Below are positions 45,264 to 54,800 of a DNA stretch of 64,000 nucleotides, piece after piece. A program made the position numbers and the translations under genes. The notes beneath the pieces were generated by a model, which saw only the letters and a program-made list of their open reading frames with translations, was not told the origin of the DNA and did no database searches. The DNA is taken from positions 62,001 through 126,000 of the forward strand of contig NZ_QUBQ01000003.1 of the NCBI RefSeq assembly GCF_003388735.1, given 5' to 3'. The stretch is from Paenibacillus paeoniae (GTDB taxonomy: Bacteria; Bacillota; Bacilli; Paenibacillales; Paenibacillaceae). How positions within the stretch are numbered: position 1 is the first letter of the stretch; each line of letters opens with the position of its first letter.

Positions 45264-45668
45264 ATGATGCGGAGAGAGACGGATTTATTAGATTTGGAGA
45301 ATGGGCAGCAGGTGATGATTGCATTTCATCTGCACAAAAAATGCTTTTCCATTCGTCTTGTCTCCACTCGCAAAGTGGTGGGATATACGGATCGAATTGT
45401 CGTTCGGAATGTCTCTTTTCCTATATCCGCTTCCGGAAGGATGCGCGTATTGCGCGAAAGAAGAAAGAATGTGCATGCATTTGTGCGAGGCAATTATGAA
45501 AAGGACTTGCAGTACAATGATGGACATGGATTTCGTGAAGCCTATTATAATCCCTATGAAGTCGCGGCATTCGTAGATCGAGAAACTCTAGAGCCGATTG
45601 GGGCAGCTGATGTTGTTCTATGCGAGCGAGGCCAGGTATATTACTGGCGCGTCGATATAGACGGATAA
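45264..45668 (+). CDS. hypothetical protein downstream of sspD
   Basis: The 134-residue protein starts MMRRETDLLDLENGQQVMIA and contains SASGRMRVLRERRKNVHAFV. It ends with a hydrophobic patch, VVLCERGQVYYWRVDIDG. It is basic in the middle, as a nucleic-acid-binding protein might be, but I do not recognise the family. It lies 83 bases after sspD and before a strong terminator, so it probably shares the ssp transcript and may be an accessory of the system. Confidence 0.7.
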   Translation: MMRRETDLLDLENGQQVMIAFHLHKKCFSIRLVSTRKVVGYTDRIVVRNVSFPISASGRMRVLRERRKNVHAFVRGNYEKDLQYNDGHGFREAYYNPYEVAAFVDRETLEPIGAADVVLCERGQVYYWRVDIDG

Positions 45669-45678
45669 GTAGCAATGC

Positions 45679-45713
45679 ATAACTTGAACCTATGGGTTCA
45701 AGTTATTTTTTTG
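45679..45713 (+). terminator. strong terminator at the end of the ssp transcript
   Basis: ATAACTTGAACC pairs perfectly with GGTTCAAGTTAT across TATG and is followed by seven Ts. It separates the ssp operon from the HNH nuclease gene. Confidence 0.9.
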
Positions 45714-45763
45714 GCTATGTAATCAATTGGTTGTGTTTGGTATATTCGGGTTGGGTGTTGACT

Positions 45764-46639
45764 GTGAAATTAACCGAACAAGAGTTGAAAGAACGCGTAA
45801 GCAAGATGACGATATGGAAGAAGAGAGAACAGCGGGCGCCACATAAGCCGCTGTTGCTTTTGCTTGCTTTGTCCAAGTTGCAGGCTGGAGAGAAGCGTCT
45901 CACGTATGAAGAGACGCGCTTGAAACTAAAAGAATTGCTAATGGAGTTCGGACCGAGACGACGGCGATATTGTCCGGAGGAGCCTTTTGTACGACTGACG
46001 ACGGATGGGCTATGGGAATTAAGCGAATCTGTAAATAAAAATCAAATTCAGGATAAGTTATTGCTGGAAAAGCGTATTTCGGGAGGTTTTAATCCGGAGG
46101 TTTTGACGTTGCTGGAGAAGCGCCCTGCTATGCGGCAGGAGATTGCTGAGCAGCTGTTGTATGCCCATTTTCCTGAAACGATGCATCAAGAGATCCTGCA
46201 AGCGGTCGGTTTCGAACTCGCGACTACGCCTCGGAAGAGACGAGATCCGGAGTTTCGCAATCGAATTTTGAAGGCATATGAATACAGCTGCGCCATTTGC
46301 GGCTTCAACGTTAGGCTGGGCAGTCAACTGGTTGCCATCGACGCCGCTCATATTCAGTGGCATCAGGCCGGTGGTCCCGATCAAGAGGAAAACGGTATCG
46401 CTTTATGTACGCTCCATCATAAGTTGTTTGATCGCGGTGTATTTACGATTACAAATGACCGCACGTTGCTTGTCTCTGAGGAGGCGCATGGTACGAGTGG
46501 CTTCAAGGAGTGGTTGATGCGTTACCATGGTACTGAAATCCGCAGCCCGATCAGCCCTATGTACCGACCTAAGTTGGTCTTTCTGGAGTGGCATGTTCGA
46601 GAGGTGTTCAAGGGGACGGCAAGACATATCTACAGGTGA
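45764..46639 (+). CDS. HNH endonuclease with phosphorothioate-binding-type (SBD) N-terminus
   Basis: The N-terminal 100 residues contain QRAPHKPLLLLLALSKLQ, then EFGPRRRRYCPEEPFVRLTT and DGLWEL. This is the pattern of the sulfur-binding domain of phosphorothioated-DNA-dependent McrA enzymes. The C-terminal HNH site is CAICGFNVRLGSQLVAIDAA followed by HI, with NGIALCTLHHKLFDRG, the usual zinc-beta-beta-alpha nuclease with Cys ligands. The GTG at 45764 after GGGTTGGG is the best start. The gene sits beside a phosphorothioation operon, so it should sense that mark, but cutting its own marked DNA would be lethal. See findings. Confidence 0.78.
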   Translation: MKLTEQELKERVSKMTIWKKREQRAPHKPLLLLLALSKLQAGEKRLTYEETRLKLKELLMEFGPRRRRYCPEEPFVRLTTDGLWELSESVNKNQIQDKLLLEKRISGGFNPEVLTLLEKRPAMRQEIAEQLLYAHFPETMHQEILQAVGFELATTPRKRRDPEFRNRILKAYEYSCAICGFNVRLGSQLVAIDAAHIQWHQAGGPDQEENGIALCTLHHKLFDRGVFTITNDRTLLVSEEAHGTSGFKEWLMRYHGTEIRSPISPMYRPKLVFLEWHVREVFKGTARHIYR

Positions 46640-46727
46640 TAAACTTTCACTAGAAGCCATGGTTTGTGAACTTTCTAGTAGTTCACAAACTTCAGTAATC
46701 GGATATTGAGGGCAACACGGCCAAATC

Positions 46728-46768
46728 AAAACAACCGTCACTCTTTACTGAAGACGGTTGTTTGGTTT
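46728..46768. terminator. bidirectional terminator between HNH and XRE genes
   Basis: AACAACCGTC pairs with GACGGTTGTT and has A-rich and T-rich flanks. It serves the two convergent genes. Confidence 0.8.
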
Positions 46769-46779
46769 AATCCACAACG

Positions 46780-47112
46780 CTACTTTTCCGGGAATTCGAT
46801 AATCGGTTTAATAATTTGGGCAATCAGTCTGATCTTCTCCGGAGAGCAGCCTTCCAACATGGCTACGATCTCATTGCGCAAATAATCATCCGAAGCGTTG
46901 TCGGAGCCTCGTAACATGTATACGGGCGATTCTTCTAAAACGCGGCATAGATCGGACAATCGATCTAGGCTTATTGGAGTTTTCCCACGTTCGATTTTAC
47001 TGATATAGGCATTTGAAACGTCCAGTTCCTCGGCTAAGTTCTCCTGGGTCATTCCTTTTTTCTCGCGTGCGGTCTTGATCCGGCTTCCAATGATTCCATA
47101 ATCATAGCTCAA
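46780..47112 (-). CDS. XRE-family transcriptional regulator
   Basis: The protein of about 110 residues has a Cro/CI-type helix-turn-helix (GSRIKTAREKKGMTQENLAE, then DVSNAYISKIERGKT). A short C-terminal helical part follows (SPEKIRLIAQIIKPIIEFPEK). I chose the TTG at 47112 because GGGGGA lies about six bases before it; the frame is open to 47139. It stands alone, convergent to the HNH gene, and may regulate the defence island or itself. The target is unknown. Confidence 0.85.
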   Translation of the reverse strand: MSYDYGIIGSRIKTAREKKGMTQENLAEELDVSNAYISKIERGKTPISLDRLSDLCRVLEESPVYMLRGSDNASDDYLRNEIVAMLEGCSPEKIRLIAQIIKPIIEFPEK

Positions 47113-47222
47113 GTTTATCCCCCATTTTGAATATAGCAAGCGCTGGTCGCGGAATACATGTACGTCAAGTTAAATTAAACTTATTGGTCCAATATTTTCG
47201 TGGTGTACAACGTCATCATACG

Positions 47223-47293
47223 GCCGTATCGTCTTACGAAATGCTGCTAAGGCATATTTGGCCACGCATTCGGTAGGACGATACGGTTATGTT
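47223..47293. repeat. large inverted repeat in the XRE upstream region
   Basis: CGTATCGTCTTACGAAATG and the reverse complement of CATTCGGTAGGACGATACG pair over most positions around a loop of about 25 bases. It could be an operator cluster or the worn end of a mobile element. Confidence 0.45.
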
Positions 47294-47580
47294 AGAGCTG
47301 ATAGAAGAGAAGAACCTATCGGCTTATTTTGATAACAAATTTGCAACAGAAGTACGGTTCACGGAGGATATTGATTAGAAGATGCTGAGTCCATTTCATT
47401 ATTTTGGCGTAAGAATTTGATTTCTCATATGCGTAGAGCATGTGCAAAATACAGTATAAGTATACCGGGAGGTAGGCATTACAGGTTCAAAATGATGATT
47501 TAGTGGACCTCTACGATTATGAAAGTGTCGATATCTCCTCTGCTAGTTTTATTTTTCACTCTTCAACATCGTTATAATAC
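47290..47580 (+). pseudogene. decayed gene of unknown family
   Basis: Three consecutive frames each give protein-like sequence: MLELIEEKNLSAYFDNKFAT, then EDAESISLFWRKNLISHMRR, then DDLVDLYDYESVDISSASFI. Two frameshifts would join them. No family was recognised. The rest of the gap to 47740 shows nothing. Confidence 0.35.
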
Positions 47581-47761
47581 AAGGCATCTCTTCTACTATC
47601 TCTGGAAGTGAATGACGATAGATTTTTCGAGCACTATTTATGTCTATAACGGCGCTCGCGTATTGGGCTTTACAATATGGATAACATCAAGGTGATCTAG
47701 ATATAAGAATATATTTTACAATTAGGATCTTATTGGAGTGAAGGTAGCATGATTAGAGGTC

Positions 47762-47815
47762 CCCATATACTTAAGAAACCCGACCGGATCCGGTCGGGTT
47801 TCTTAAGTATATGGG
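47762..47815. repeat. perfect 54-base palindrome
   Basis: The left half is CCCATATACTTAAGAAACCC followed by GACCGGA, and the right half is its exact reverse complement, with no loop and GGATCC at the centre. The inner part (AACCCGACCGGATCCGGTCG) resembles the ssrA-type terminators. It lies just downstream of the response regulator gene stop, where it could terminate transcription. Confidence 0.9.
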
Positions 47816-47883
47816 ACGACGGTTTGAAGCCTATCAAACCCGAAGAGAGCAGAGACAACCCTAAGATACATATTTCATATCAG

Positions 47884-48654
47884 CTAAATAATCGACTCCA
47901 ACCGATAAGCCCACAAATAACCTTTGGTCTCCAGAAGGAGCGCGTCCGGTTTTTCTTTAGGTTCGATTACGATACTGCTATTGGTGTTCATCATGTAGCC
48001 ATCATTGATTCGGTCGATTACGATGGGCATATCCAGTTCCATGAATAGTTGGCGCATGCGGTATATCGTATTGTATAGATTGGGGAGCGCTCGTTTTTCT
48101 TCCACATTAGGCCAAAGATCATCGATGATTCTCCACTTCAAGCACAATTTATATTCATGAAGCAGAAAGTAGTAGAACAGCTCCTCTGTGATACGAGTAG
48201 GCCACTTGATGAGGTGACCTCCATGCTTAGCATATGCTTCTCCATAAAGCTGGACGTAAAGCTCCTTCTTACTGATCGGCTTCTGTTTCTGCCCATAATA
48301 TTTCTGAAGGCGTTCATCTAACTGCCTAACCGTATTGGGGGTCATCGGCTTTAAAATATAATCCAGTGCTTGTACACGAAAAGCCTGTACGGCATATTGC
48401 TGGTGAGCTGTCGAGAAAATGACAGGCACGTCAATACCATCCTCCACTAAAGTTTGAGCTAGTTGAAGTCCCGTCATTCTCGGCATCTCAATGTCGAGCA
48501 GGAGTGCGTCCACATCCAGCTTTGGTATTTCCTGCAGCGCATCGAATGGCGATTCGAAGCAACCCACTACTTGAAAGGGGCCGTAGGTTTCCAGCAATCT
48601 GGCGTGCAACCCCAGAATCGGTTTTTCATCCTCTACGATGATGACTCTCCACAT
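47884..48654 (-). CDS. response regulator, REC plus OmpR/SARP-like winged helix
   Basis: The 256-residue protein has a receiver domain (VIIVEDEKPILG, Asp in ALLLDIEMPRMTG near residue 54, Lys in DYILKPMTP). A C-terminal region of about residues 140-245 (ELFYYFLLHEYKLCLKWRII, DDLWPNVEEKRALPNLYNTI) resembles the winged-helix DNA-binding units used with bacterial activator domains. AAGGAGGG precedes the ATG. It overlaps the end of the hybrid kinase gene by 29 bases, so the two are made together. The regulated genes are unknown. Confidence 0.85.
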   Translation of the reverse strand: MWRVIIVEDEKPILGLHARLLETYGPFQVVGCFESPFDALQEIPKLDVDALLLDIEMPRMTGLQLAQTLVEDGIDVPVIFSTAHQQYAVQAFRVQALDYILKPMTPNTVRQLDERLQKYYGQKQKPISKKELYVQLYGEAYAKHGGHLIKWPTRITEELFYYFLLHEYKLCLKWRIIDDLWPNVEEKRALPNLYNTIYRMRQLFMELDMPIVIDRINDGYMMNTNSSIVIEPKEKPDALLLETKGYLWAYRLESII

Positions 48655-51589
48655 GATCTCGGCCCTCCTTAATAGGAATTTTTAGTTGAACGGTTGTGCC
48701 TTTGCCCGGTAAGGAGATGATCTCCAGACTGCCTCGTGTGAGATCATGTACACGCCGCCGCACATTTGTAAATCCGATCCCCACATGAGAAGTCCCTCCT
48801 CCCATTAATTGAGCGCATTGCTCTGCTGACATGCCTACACCATCATCGTCGACGTGTATGCTTAAGAAAGATTCGTGCGAATAAATCGAAACCTGAACAT
48901 GTCCCGACCCTTCTTTGTCGAACAGACCATGGCGAATAGCATTTTCCACCAAAGGCTGCAAGAGCAAGCTAGGAATGAGAACATTCTCGGCATCAACTTG
49001 TGGATCGATGTCATAAGCGAAAGTTAGTCGTTCACCGAATCTAGCTTTCTCTACCTCTACATAAGCTTCAATAATCTCCAATTCCTTCTGAAGGGAAGAA
49101 TATTGCCCATCCCGACTTGTCTCGAATATATAACGCAGGAATGAACTGAGCATCGTCAGAAGATAAGCGGCACGCTCTCCATCCGTATAACAGAAAGCAA
49201 TAATATTGCTTAATGCGTTATATAAAAAATGAGGTTTGATCTGAGTTTGCAGAAAAGCCATCTCATACTCGATCGCCTTCAGCATAGACTGCTTCGTTTG
49301 TTCAGCGGCATTCAGTCGAGCCATCAAGGTCTCTTTCGAGAAAGGTTTGATGATATAGTCATTAGCGCCCGCAGCAAAGATCTTCTCAATATGTCTTGGA
49401 TATTCGGAAGAAATCATCATAATGATCGGAAGCTCCATCAAAGTCGCTTTTAAGCGGATTTGCTGTAGCATTTCGAGACTGTTCAGGTTGCCTGGGATAA
49501 TGTCATCAATGATCATCATCGCGATCTCCGGGTGATTATGATAATATTCAAGCGCCTCTTGAGCCGTATAAGCAATTCGCACTTTGTAAGTATCGCTCAG
49601 CATGCCTTTCATGACTTCCGCGTGCATTACATCGTCATCTACAATGAGGAGCGTCCCTGGCTCTCGTTCTTCTGCTGGTATGAGGGTCTGGATGTTGTCT
49701 TCATATTTTGTTGCGGTAGCCGGATGTTTGAACTCACTAAAAGCTAGCTTGAGTGTGAAGCGGATACCATGTTCCGTGCGTTCATATGCTATACTTCCAT
49801 TCATTTGCCGGACAAGCTCTTCCGTCATCATAAGACCCGAAGAATGCTGTCTATCCCTAATGGGTGTCGTTGACTTTCGGGTTGTCGTTATATAAAGGAA
49901 GGCTTCCTCTCCAATCTGCTTTGATTCAATGGTCAGAGTATCCTCTGCAGTATCGTAAGAGACCTCTGTCATCATGCGTATTAGAACCTGAGTCAGACAT
50001 TGCTCATCCGCCCACACATATAGCTGCTTCGATAAATTTTCGTTGATATGAACCTTCTTCTTCGCAAATGTAAGCTGCATCAGCTGTAGAACATGAAGCA
50101 TGACCATCCGGAGATTGGTCGATTTAAGCTGAATGGTGTAATCATCGAATCGTATGCGAGTGAAGTCGTGCAAATCTCTCAGTAGATAAACCATGTTGCC
50201 TATTAATTGCTCTGCTAAGTATAATTGCTCACCTTGCTTTTGGTGATCAGGCTCGCGAGTAATGGACTTGATCAGATGGACCGTATCATGAAGAGGTCTC
50301 TGCAAATCTTGTGTAGCAACCTTCAAGAAATCGTCTTTCGTATCATTGGCCTTCTGCAGTCGAACGGTCAGCTGTTCCGATTCCTCCGCTCGATTCATGA
50401 GGCGCATGCCGAGGAAAACGTTCATCCCCATAACCCCGCCGATCAATCCGATTCTGTTCATACTGTTGCGTCCGGAGAAGAATAAGCTATCCGACGAACC
50501 GCTTATCGCGAATAGAGCCAGAAATAAAAGCATCAGCAGGAGAATAATAGCTTCGTTTCTACGTATAACAATCCGGTTTTTAATCGTTAAATAGAACAAA
50601 CGAAAGATAATGATGAGGAATAATACATCCATGTAATAAAAGAACTCATATTGCAAGGACGACAAGGTTCTAGCCGGGAGAATGGCATTCAGGCATGTAT
50701 AGGTCAGAACCGGAAGAAAAAGCAGAAACAATGTCTTTCGATTCATAATGGAAGGAATCATGTTCACAATAAAAGCAATCAGCAAAATGCCGGTCAAATA
50801 GGTGCTGGTGTCTTGCAAACGAAAGTAGAGCTCGTAGGGTATCGTTGGGAATTCGCGCAACAATAGTCGTTCCCCGCGCAGCACAATGACTAATGCCAAC
50901 AGCAGAAAGTGCAGTCCACTGTATAAGAAGGCCTCATCCTTCGTTCGTAGTAAGTAGATGGTCAAATGGAATACGCCAAATAGAAGCAAGCATAAAGCTG
51001 CTGCCCATTCCAGAGCAAGATCTCGCTGCACATCCTCTTTCATATGTATGGCATCGCCGATATCGATCGGCAGTACAATGCCGCCTCTTGCGTTGTAGAA
51101 GTTGGATACATGAACGGTGATTAGAAGCTGCCGGTCTTCTGGCTTAAAGTACACCTCATATGTAGGGTTATCCAAAATCATTTCTTGTTTAGTCGTGGCT
51201 ACTTTTCCTTGCTCTGAGATTATTGCGCCATCGACATAGAGGGTATGAGCGGACCAAATATTTCGAACACGAAGTCCGATTTCGGACCAATGATCGGGTA
51301 GCTGCACGATTAATTGATAAGATCCCCACTGCACATTGGATGTCCAGGGACCTGGTACCGGCACATTATTCGCATCTTTCGCAAAGTCAGTTGGAACGAC
51401 AAAGGATTCGTCAATGAATTTCCAATCGCCGGCTAGAGATACAAAGGGAGAATCAGCCAGCTCTCGCAAGTCAAGCACGCCATCTACAGCTTTGATTGAG
51501 ACAGCGCCTGTATCTTTGTCGCTAAAAATCATATAGAGAAGAGCGATTAAGGCGCATGCCGCTCCCAGGCAGCCAATCCATTTCTTCAT
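48626..51589 (-). CDS. hybrid sensor kinase with 7TMR-DISM sensor and two kinase modules
   Basis: The 987-residue protein has a membrane signal helix, an extracellular sugar-binding-like domain (about 25-195, 7TMR-DISMED2-like) and about seven membrane helices (about 205-405). A first kinase module follows (about 420-630), then a receiver (VDDDVMHAEV near 650, Asp in MIIDDIIPG near 696), and a second His_kinase/HATPase module (QTQIKPHFLYNALSN near 783, LVENAIRHG, GVGMS, VGIGFTNVRRRV). The H-box of the first module reads ATQDLQRPLHD, where the usual His of SHELRTPL is Gln, so only the second module has its phosphoacceptor. It pairs with the downstream response regulator. Confidence 0.85.
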   Translation of the reverse strand: MKKWIGCLGAACALIALLYMIFSDKDTGAVSIKAVDGVLDLRELADSPFVSLAGDWKFIDESFVVPTDFAKDANNVPVPGPWTSNVQWGSYQLIVQLPDHWSEIGLRVRNIWSAHTLYVDGAIISEQGKVATTKQEMILDNPTYEVYFKPEDRQLLITVHVSNFYNARGGIVLPIDIGDAIHMKEDVQRDLALEWAAALCLLLFGVFHLTIYLLRTKDEAFLYSGLHFLLLALVIVLRGERLLLREFPTIPYELYFRLQDTSTYLTGILLIAFIVNMIPSIMNRKTLFLLFLPVLTYTCLNAILPARTLSSLQYEFFYYMDVLFLIIIFRLFYLTIKNRIVIRRNEAIILLLMLLFLALFAISGSSDSLFFSGRNSMNRIGLIGGVMGMNVFLGMRLMNRAEESEQLTVRLQKANDTKDDFLKVATQDLQRPLHDTVHLIKSITREPDHQKQGEQLYLAEQLIGNMVYLLRDLHDFTRIRFDDYTIQLKSTNLRMVMLHVLQLMQLTFAKKKVHINENLSKQLYVWADEQCLTQVLIRMMTEVSYDTAEDTLTIESKQIGEEAFLYITTTRKSTTPIRDRQHSSGLMMTEELVRQMNGSIAYERTEHGIRFTLKLAFSEFKHPATATKYEDNIQTLIPAEEREPGTLLIVDDDVMHAEVMKGMLSDTYKVRIAYTAQEALEYYHNHPEIAMMIIDDIIPGNLNSLEMLQQIRLKATLMELPIIMMISSEYPRHIEKIFAAGANDYIIKPFSKETLMARLNAAEQTKQSMLKAIEYEMAFLQTQIKPHFLYNALSNIIAFCYTDGERAAYLLTMLSSFLRYIFETSRDGQYSSLQKELEIIEAYVEVEKARFGERLTFAYDIDPQVDAENVLIPSLLLQPLVENAIRHGLFDKEGSGHVQVSIYSHESFLSIHVDDDGVGMSAEQCAQLMGGGTSHVGIGFTNVRRRVHDLTRGSLEIISLPGKGTTVQLKIPIKEGRDHVESHHRRG

Positions 51590-51628
51590 GTCTAGTCACA
51601 CCCCTATGGATACTATCATACGTTAAAG

Positions 51629-51668
51629 ATCTCTCGAAAAACTACCATTTGTAGTTGAGAGATTTTTG
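51629..51668 (+). terminator. hairpin in the divergent region upstream of the SLH gene
   Basis: ATCTCTC-AACTAC pairs with GTAGTTGAGAGAT with a four-base bulge and is followed by TTTT. It lies between divergent promoters, so it may be an attenuator in a leader of the SLH gene. Confidence 0.5.
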
Positions 51669-51838
51669 AGAGATGTATTTGATATGTTGTAAGGAGCAAC
51701 TTGAACAATTTGGAAGGGCGTTTGTTTTTGCAAGGTGCCTAATTCTTATTTTGGATGGTGTTGCCTTCGAAGAAGATTGTCGAATGGGATTGAAGACACA
51801 AGACGTTATTACTAAATCTTACAGGATGGGTGGAACAG

Positions 51839-54800
51839 ATGAAGAAAAAAACGATTGCAATGGTAATGGCTTTCATTCTTGTTGTGATGAATGCCTCGAT
51901 GGCGCATGCACTGGCGCCAGTAGCAGAGATTTACTATAATGCCGGAACTAGTGTATATAATTCCAACGATTTTGAAAGCAAGCTAAATGATGCGATTAAA
52001 GTTAAGCTGCAAGAGGGAGGCGTTAATCCTAAATATGTATCTATTATGGATGCAAGCGCCAACCCTGCAGAAGTAACGGACACGACGCATGTTCATTCCG
52101 GATATGATAGCTGGTATATCAACAACGGGGTTTTTGTGACTACTCCAGAAATTGAAACGGGCGACTACAATCATGTTCAAATTTTAAATAACGGCAAAAC
52201 ATTAGCCTTCTATGGTTATACCGCACCAGCCTACAAGGATTTTATGCTGACGAACGGTAGTCCTACTGGCAAAAAAATTATCACCTTCGACATGGATGAA
52301 TCCAAAGTGAATTATCATAGCATGGAAGGCGGAGGTTTCCTCTTCAATACGAAGATTGATAGCGAAGAGAAATTAAGCGGCTACGCTATTTTATATGTTA
52401 GTGGTTCTATCAAGGTCTATCAGATTAATGAAGTGAATGCAATTGCTTTGCACAATGAGAAATTGAAAGCTTTGAGTATGGTTACAGGTGTTACCGAAAT
52501 CGGAAGCTATCCAAAAGGGGCCTCGACTCACCACACAATCAAAATTAATGTAACGGATACAAAGCTGAATATGTGGGATAATGGGGCGCAAATCATTAAA
52601 GATTTAAGTCTCCCTAAAGTGTACGGAGATGAATTTGGTCCTATCGTTAGCCACAATTCTCATGGTTGCGGCGTTATCTCCATTTTTGTGTATGACAATA
52701 TGAAGCTCTTCTCTACTTCGAGCAAGACGCTAGATGAAGCGGCAGAACAAATCAATTGGGAGACGAATACTCCTTTGCGCTATGTTGTAGACATTAACGA
52801 CGATCCTAGTGTCATTTTGGATGGCGGACCGAAGCAATCTGATTTGAAGGACTCGCTCAATAACAAGGGCGCGCAATATATTGGGGTATCTGATCCGGGG
52901 CACAAGGAAAAAGGCGAAAGCTTTATCGAAGACCTTGCTAAGGGCGGATTTCTTGTCGATTCCACAAAAAATAGCGAGGAAATCATTGAAAAAATAGCAG
53001 AACGTATTGCAGAGAAAATCATTTCGGATTATAAAGAAGCGATTTTGTTCATTGAGAAAGCCGAGAATAAGACCGATATCAAATTTAAAACTGGCGACAA
53101 TAAAAATACGGTGACTAGCCATATTACGCTGCAAGAAGATGAAGATGTAACTACAGTTTGGTCCTCTGATCAGCCATCGATCATCTCGCCAGACGGAACG
53201 GTTACGAGGCCGGTTATGGATCAATCCGGTACTTACGTAACATTAACAGCGACTATTACAAAGGATGGACTGACAAGCGAAAAATCGTTTACGGTTTTTG
53301 TTAAAGCGGCAGCTCCAGGTCCTTTAACCACACTATCCGCTACAGCAGGAAACGGTCAGGTGACACTGAACTTCCCGCCGCTGAATGATGCAGAAGAGGA
53401 CGATATTGTCGTGGAACAATCCCTGGATGGTGTCGACTTTACGCCGGTAGATCTAGCAGAGACATTGGACGCTGATTCAACAAGCGCAACCATTACGGAT
53501 TTAACGAATGGTGAAACCTATTATTTCCGAGTAGTAGTGAAATCAGGCTTTTATACAGGCACATCCAATGTGGTTAAAGTCTCGCCATCCGAATCATTGA
53601 CTACGTTGAAAGCTGTTGCAGGCAATAAGCAAGTTACTTTGAAATTCCCGGTTTTGACAGGGGCAACGAATATTGTTGTGGAGCAATCTGAAGACGGTGA
53701 AACTTTCACGCCAGCTACTACAACGGGTACGTTGGATGATACTTCTACGAGCGCAACGGTAACGGGATTAACTAATGGCGTAACGTACCATATTCGCTTG
53801 TCCGTTGAATCGGGCCAATTTGCAGGCGTATCTAATGTAGTGACAGTTAAACCAAGCTCTCCACCTGCACCAACGGTAGAGGAACCGCCTGCCATGAATA
53901 CAAAAGTCACGGTATCCGATCAATCCAATGGTGGTCAAATCGTGCAGGACAAAATCACAAAGCTGGTTGGTGACAACCTGAAAGTTACAGGCAAAGTGAA
54001 GTCGGCAAACGGACAAGAGCTTAATCTGCCGAATGTTACGATGAATCCAGATGGCAGCTTCACGATTCCTCACCTTCCAGCTGGCGAATATAAATTGTCG
54101 TTAAACGTTATTGCGCCGAATGGCGAAAAGCTGGCTGGTCCTGTTGGCAAATTGACTGTAGGTGCTAACGGAAGTGCAAATCTGTCGGTTGATCTGGTCG
54201 ATCCATATGGTACGATCCTCGATGTCATTACCAATCAACCTGTTGCAGGTGTGAATATGCAACTTTATTGGGCAGATACAGAACTGAACCGCTCCAAAGG
54301 CAGAGTGCCTGGTACGCTTGTTAATCTGCCTGAGTTATCGGATTTTGCACCAAATCAAAACCACAACCCGCAAATTAGCTCAGCTGACGGCGAATACGGT
54401 TGGATGGTTTACGCAGATGGTGATTATTATTTCTTAGGCGAGAGGGATGGATACATCGTTTTTGATAGCCGCAACGATAAACGCGACGAGCGTTTCGGAG
54501 ATGACAGCTACATTAAAGATGGAATCATTCATGTCGGTGAAACGATCGTGAAATTCAGCTTCTCCTCGCAGCCGAAATTGAAAGAGGCAGGCGACCATAG
54601 CCCATTCATGGTTGGCTATCCTGACGGAACGTTCCAACCGGATCGCGGAATCGTTCGTTCTGAGGTCGCGGCAATTTTGTCCCGTTTGTATACAGATGCA
54701 GCGAAAGCTAATAAAGTATCGTATTCCGATGTGAGCGAGAAACATTGGGCAGCGGATGCAATCACAATTGCAACTAACAACAAATGGATGGTTGGCACCG

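Noticed and set aside
47749..48048. 99-codon plus-strand frame over the palindrome
   Set aside because: Its first part is the palindrome and its second part is antisense to the response regulator gene.
52730..53224. 164-codon minus-strand frame inside the SLH gene
   Set aside because: Antisense shadow of a clear secreted-protein gene, with no ribosome binding site or family.
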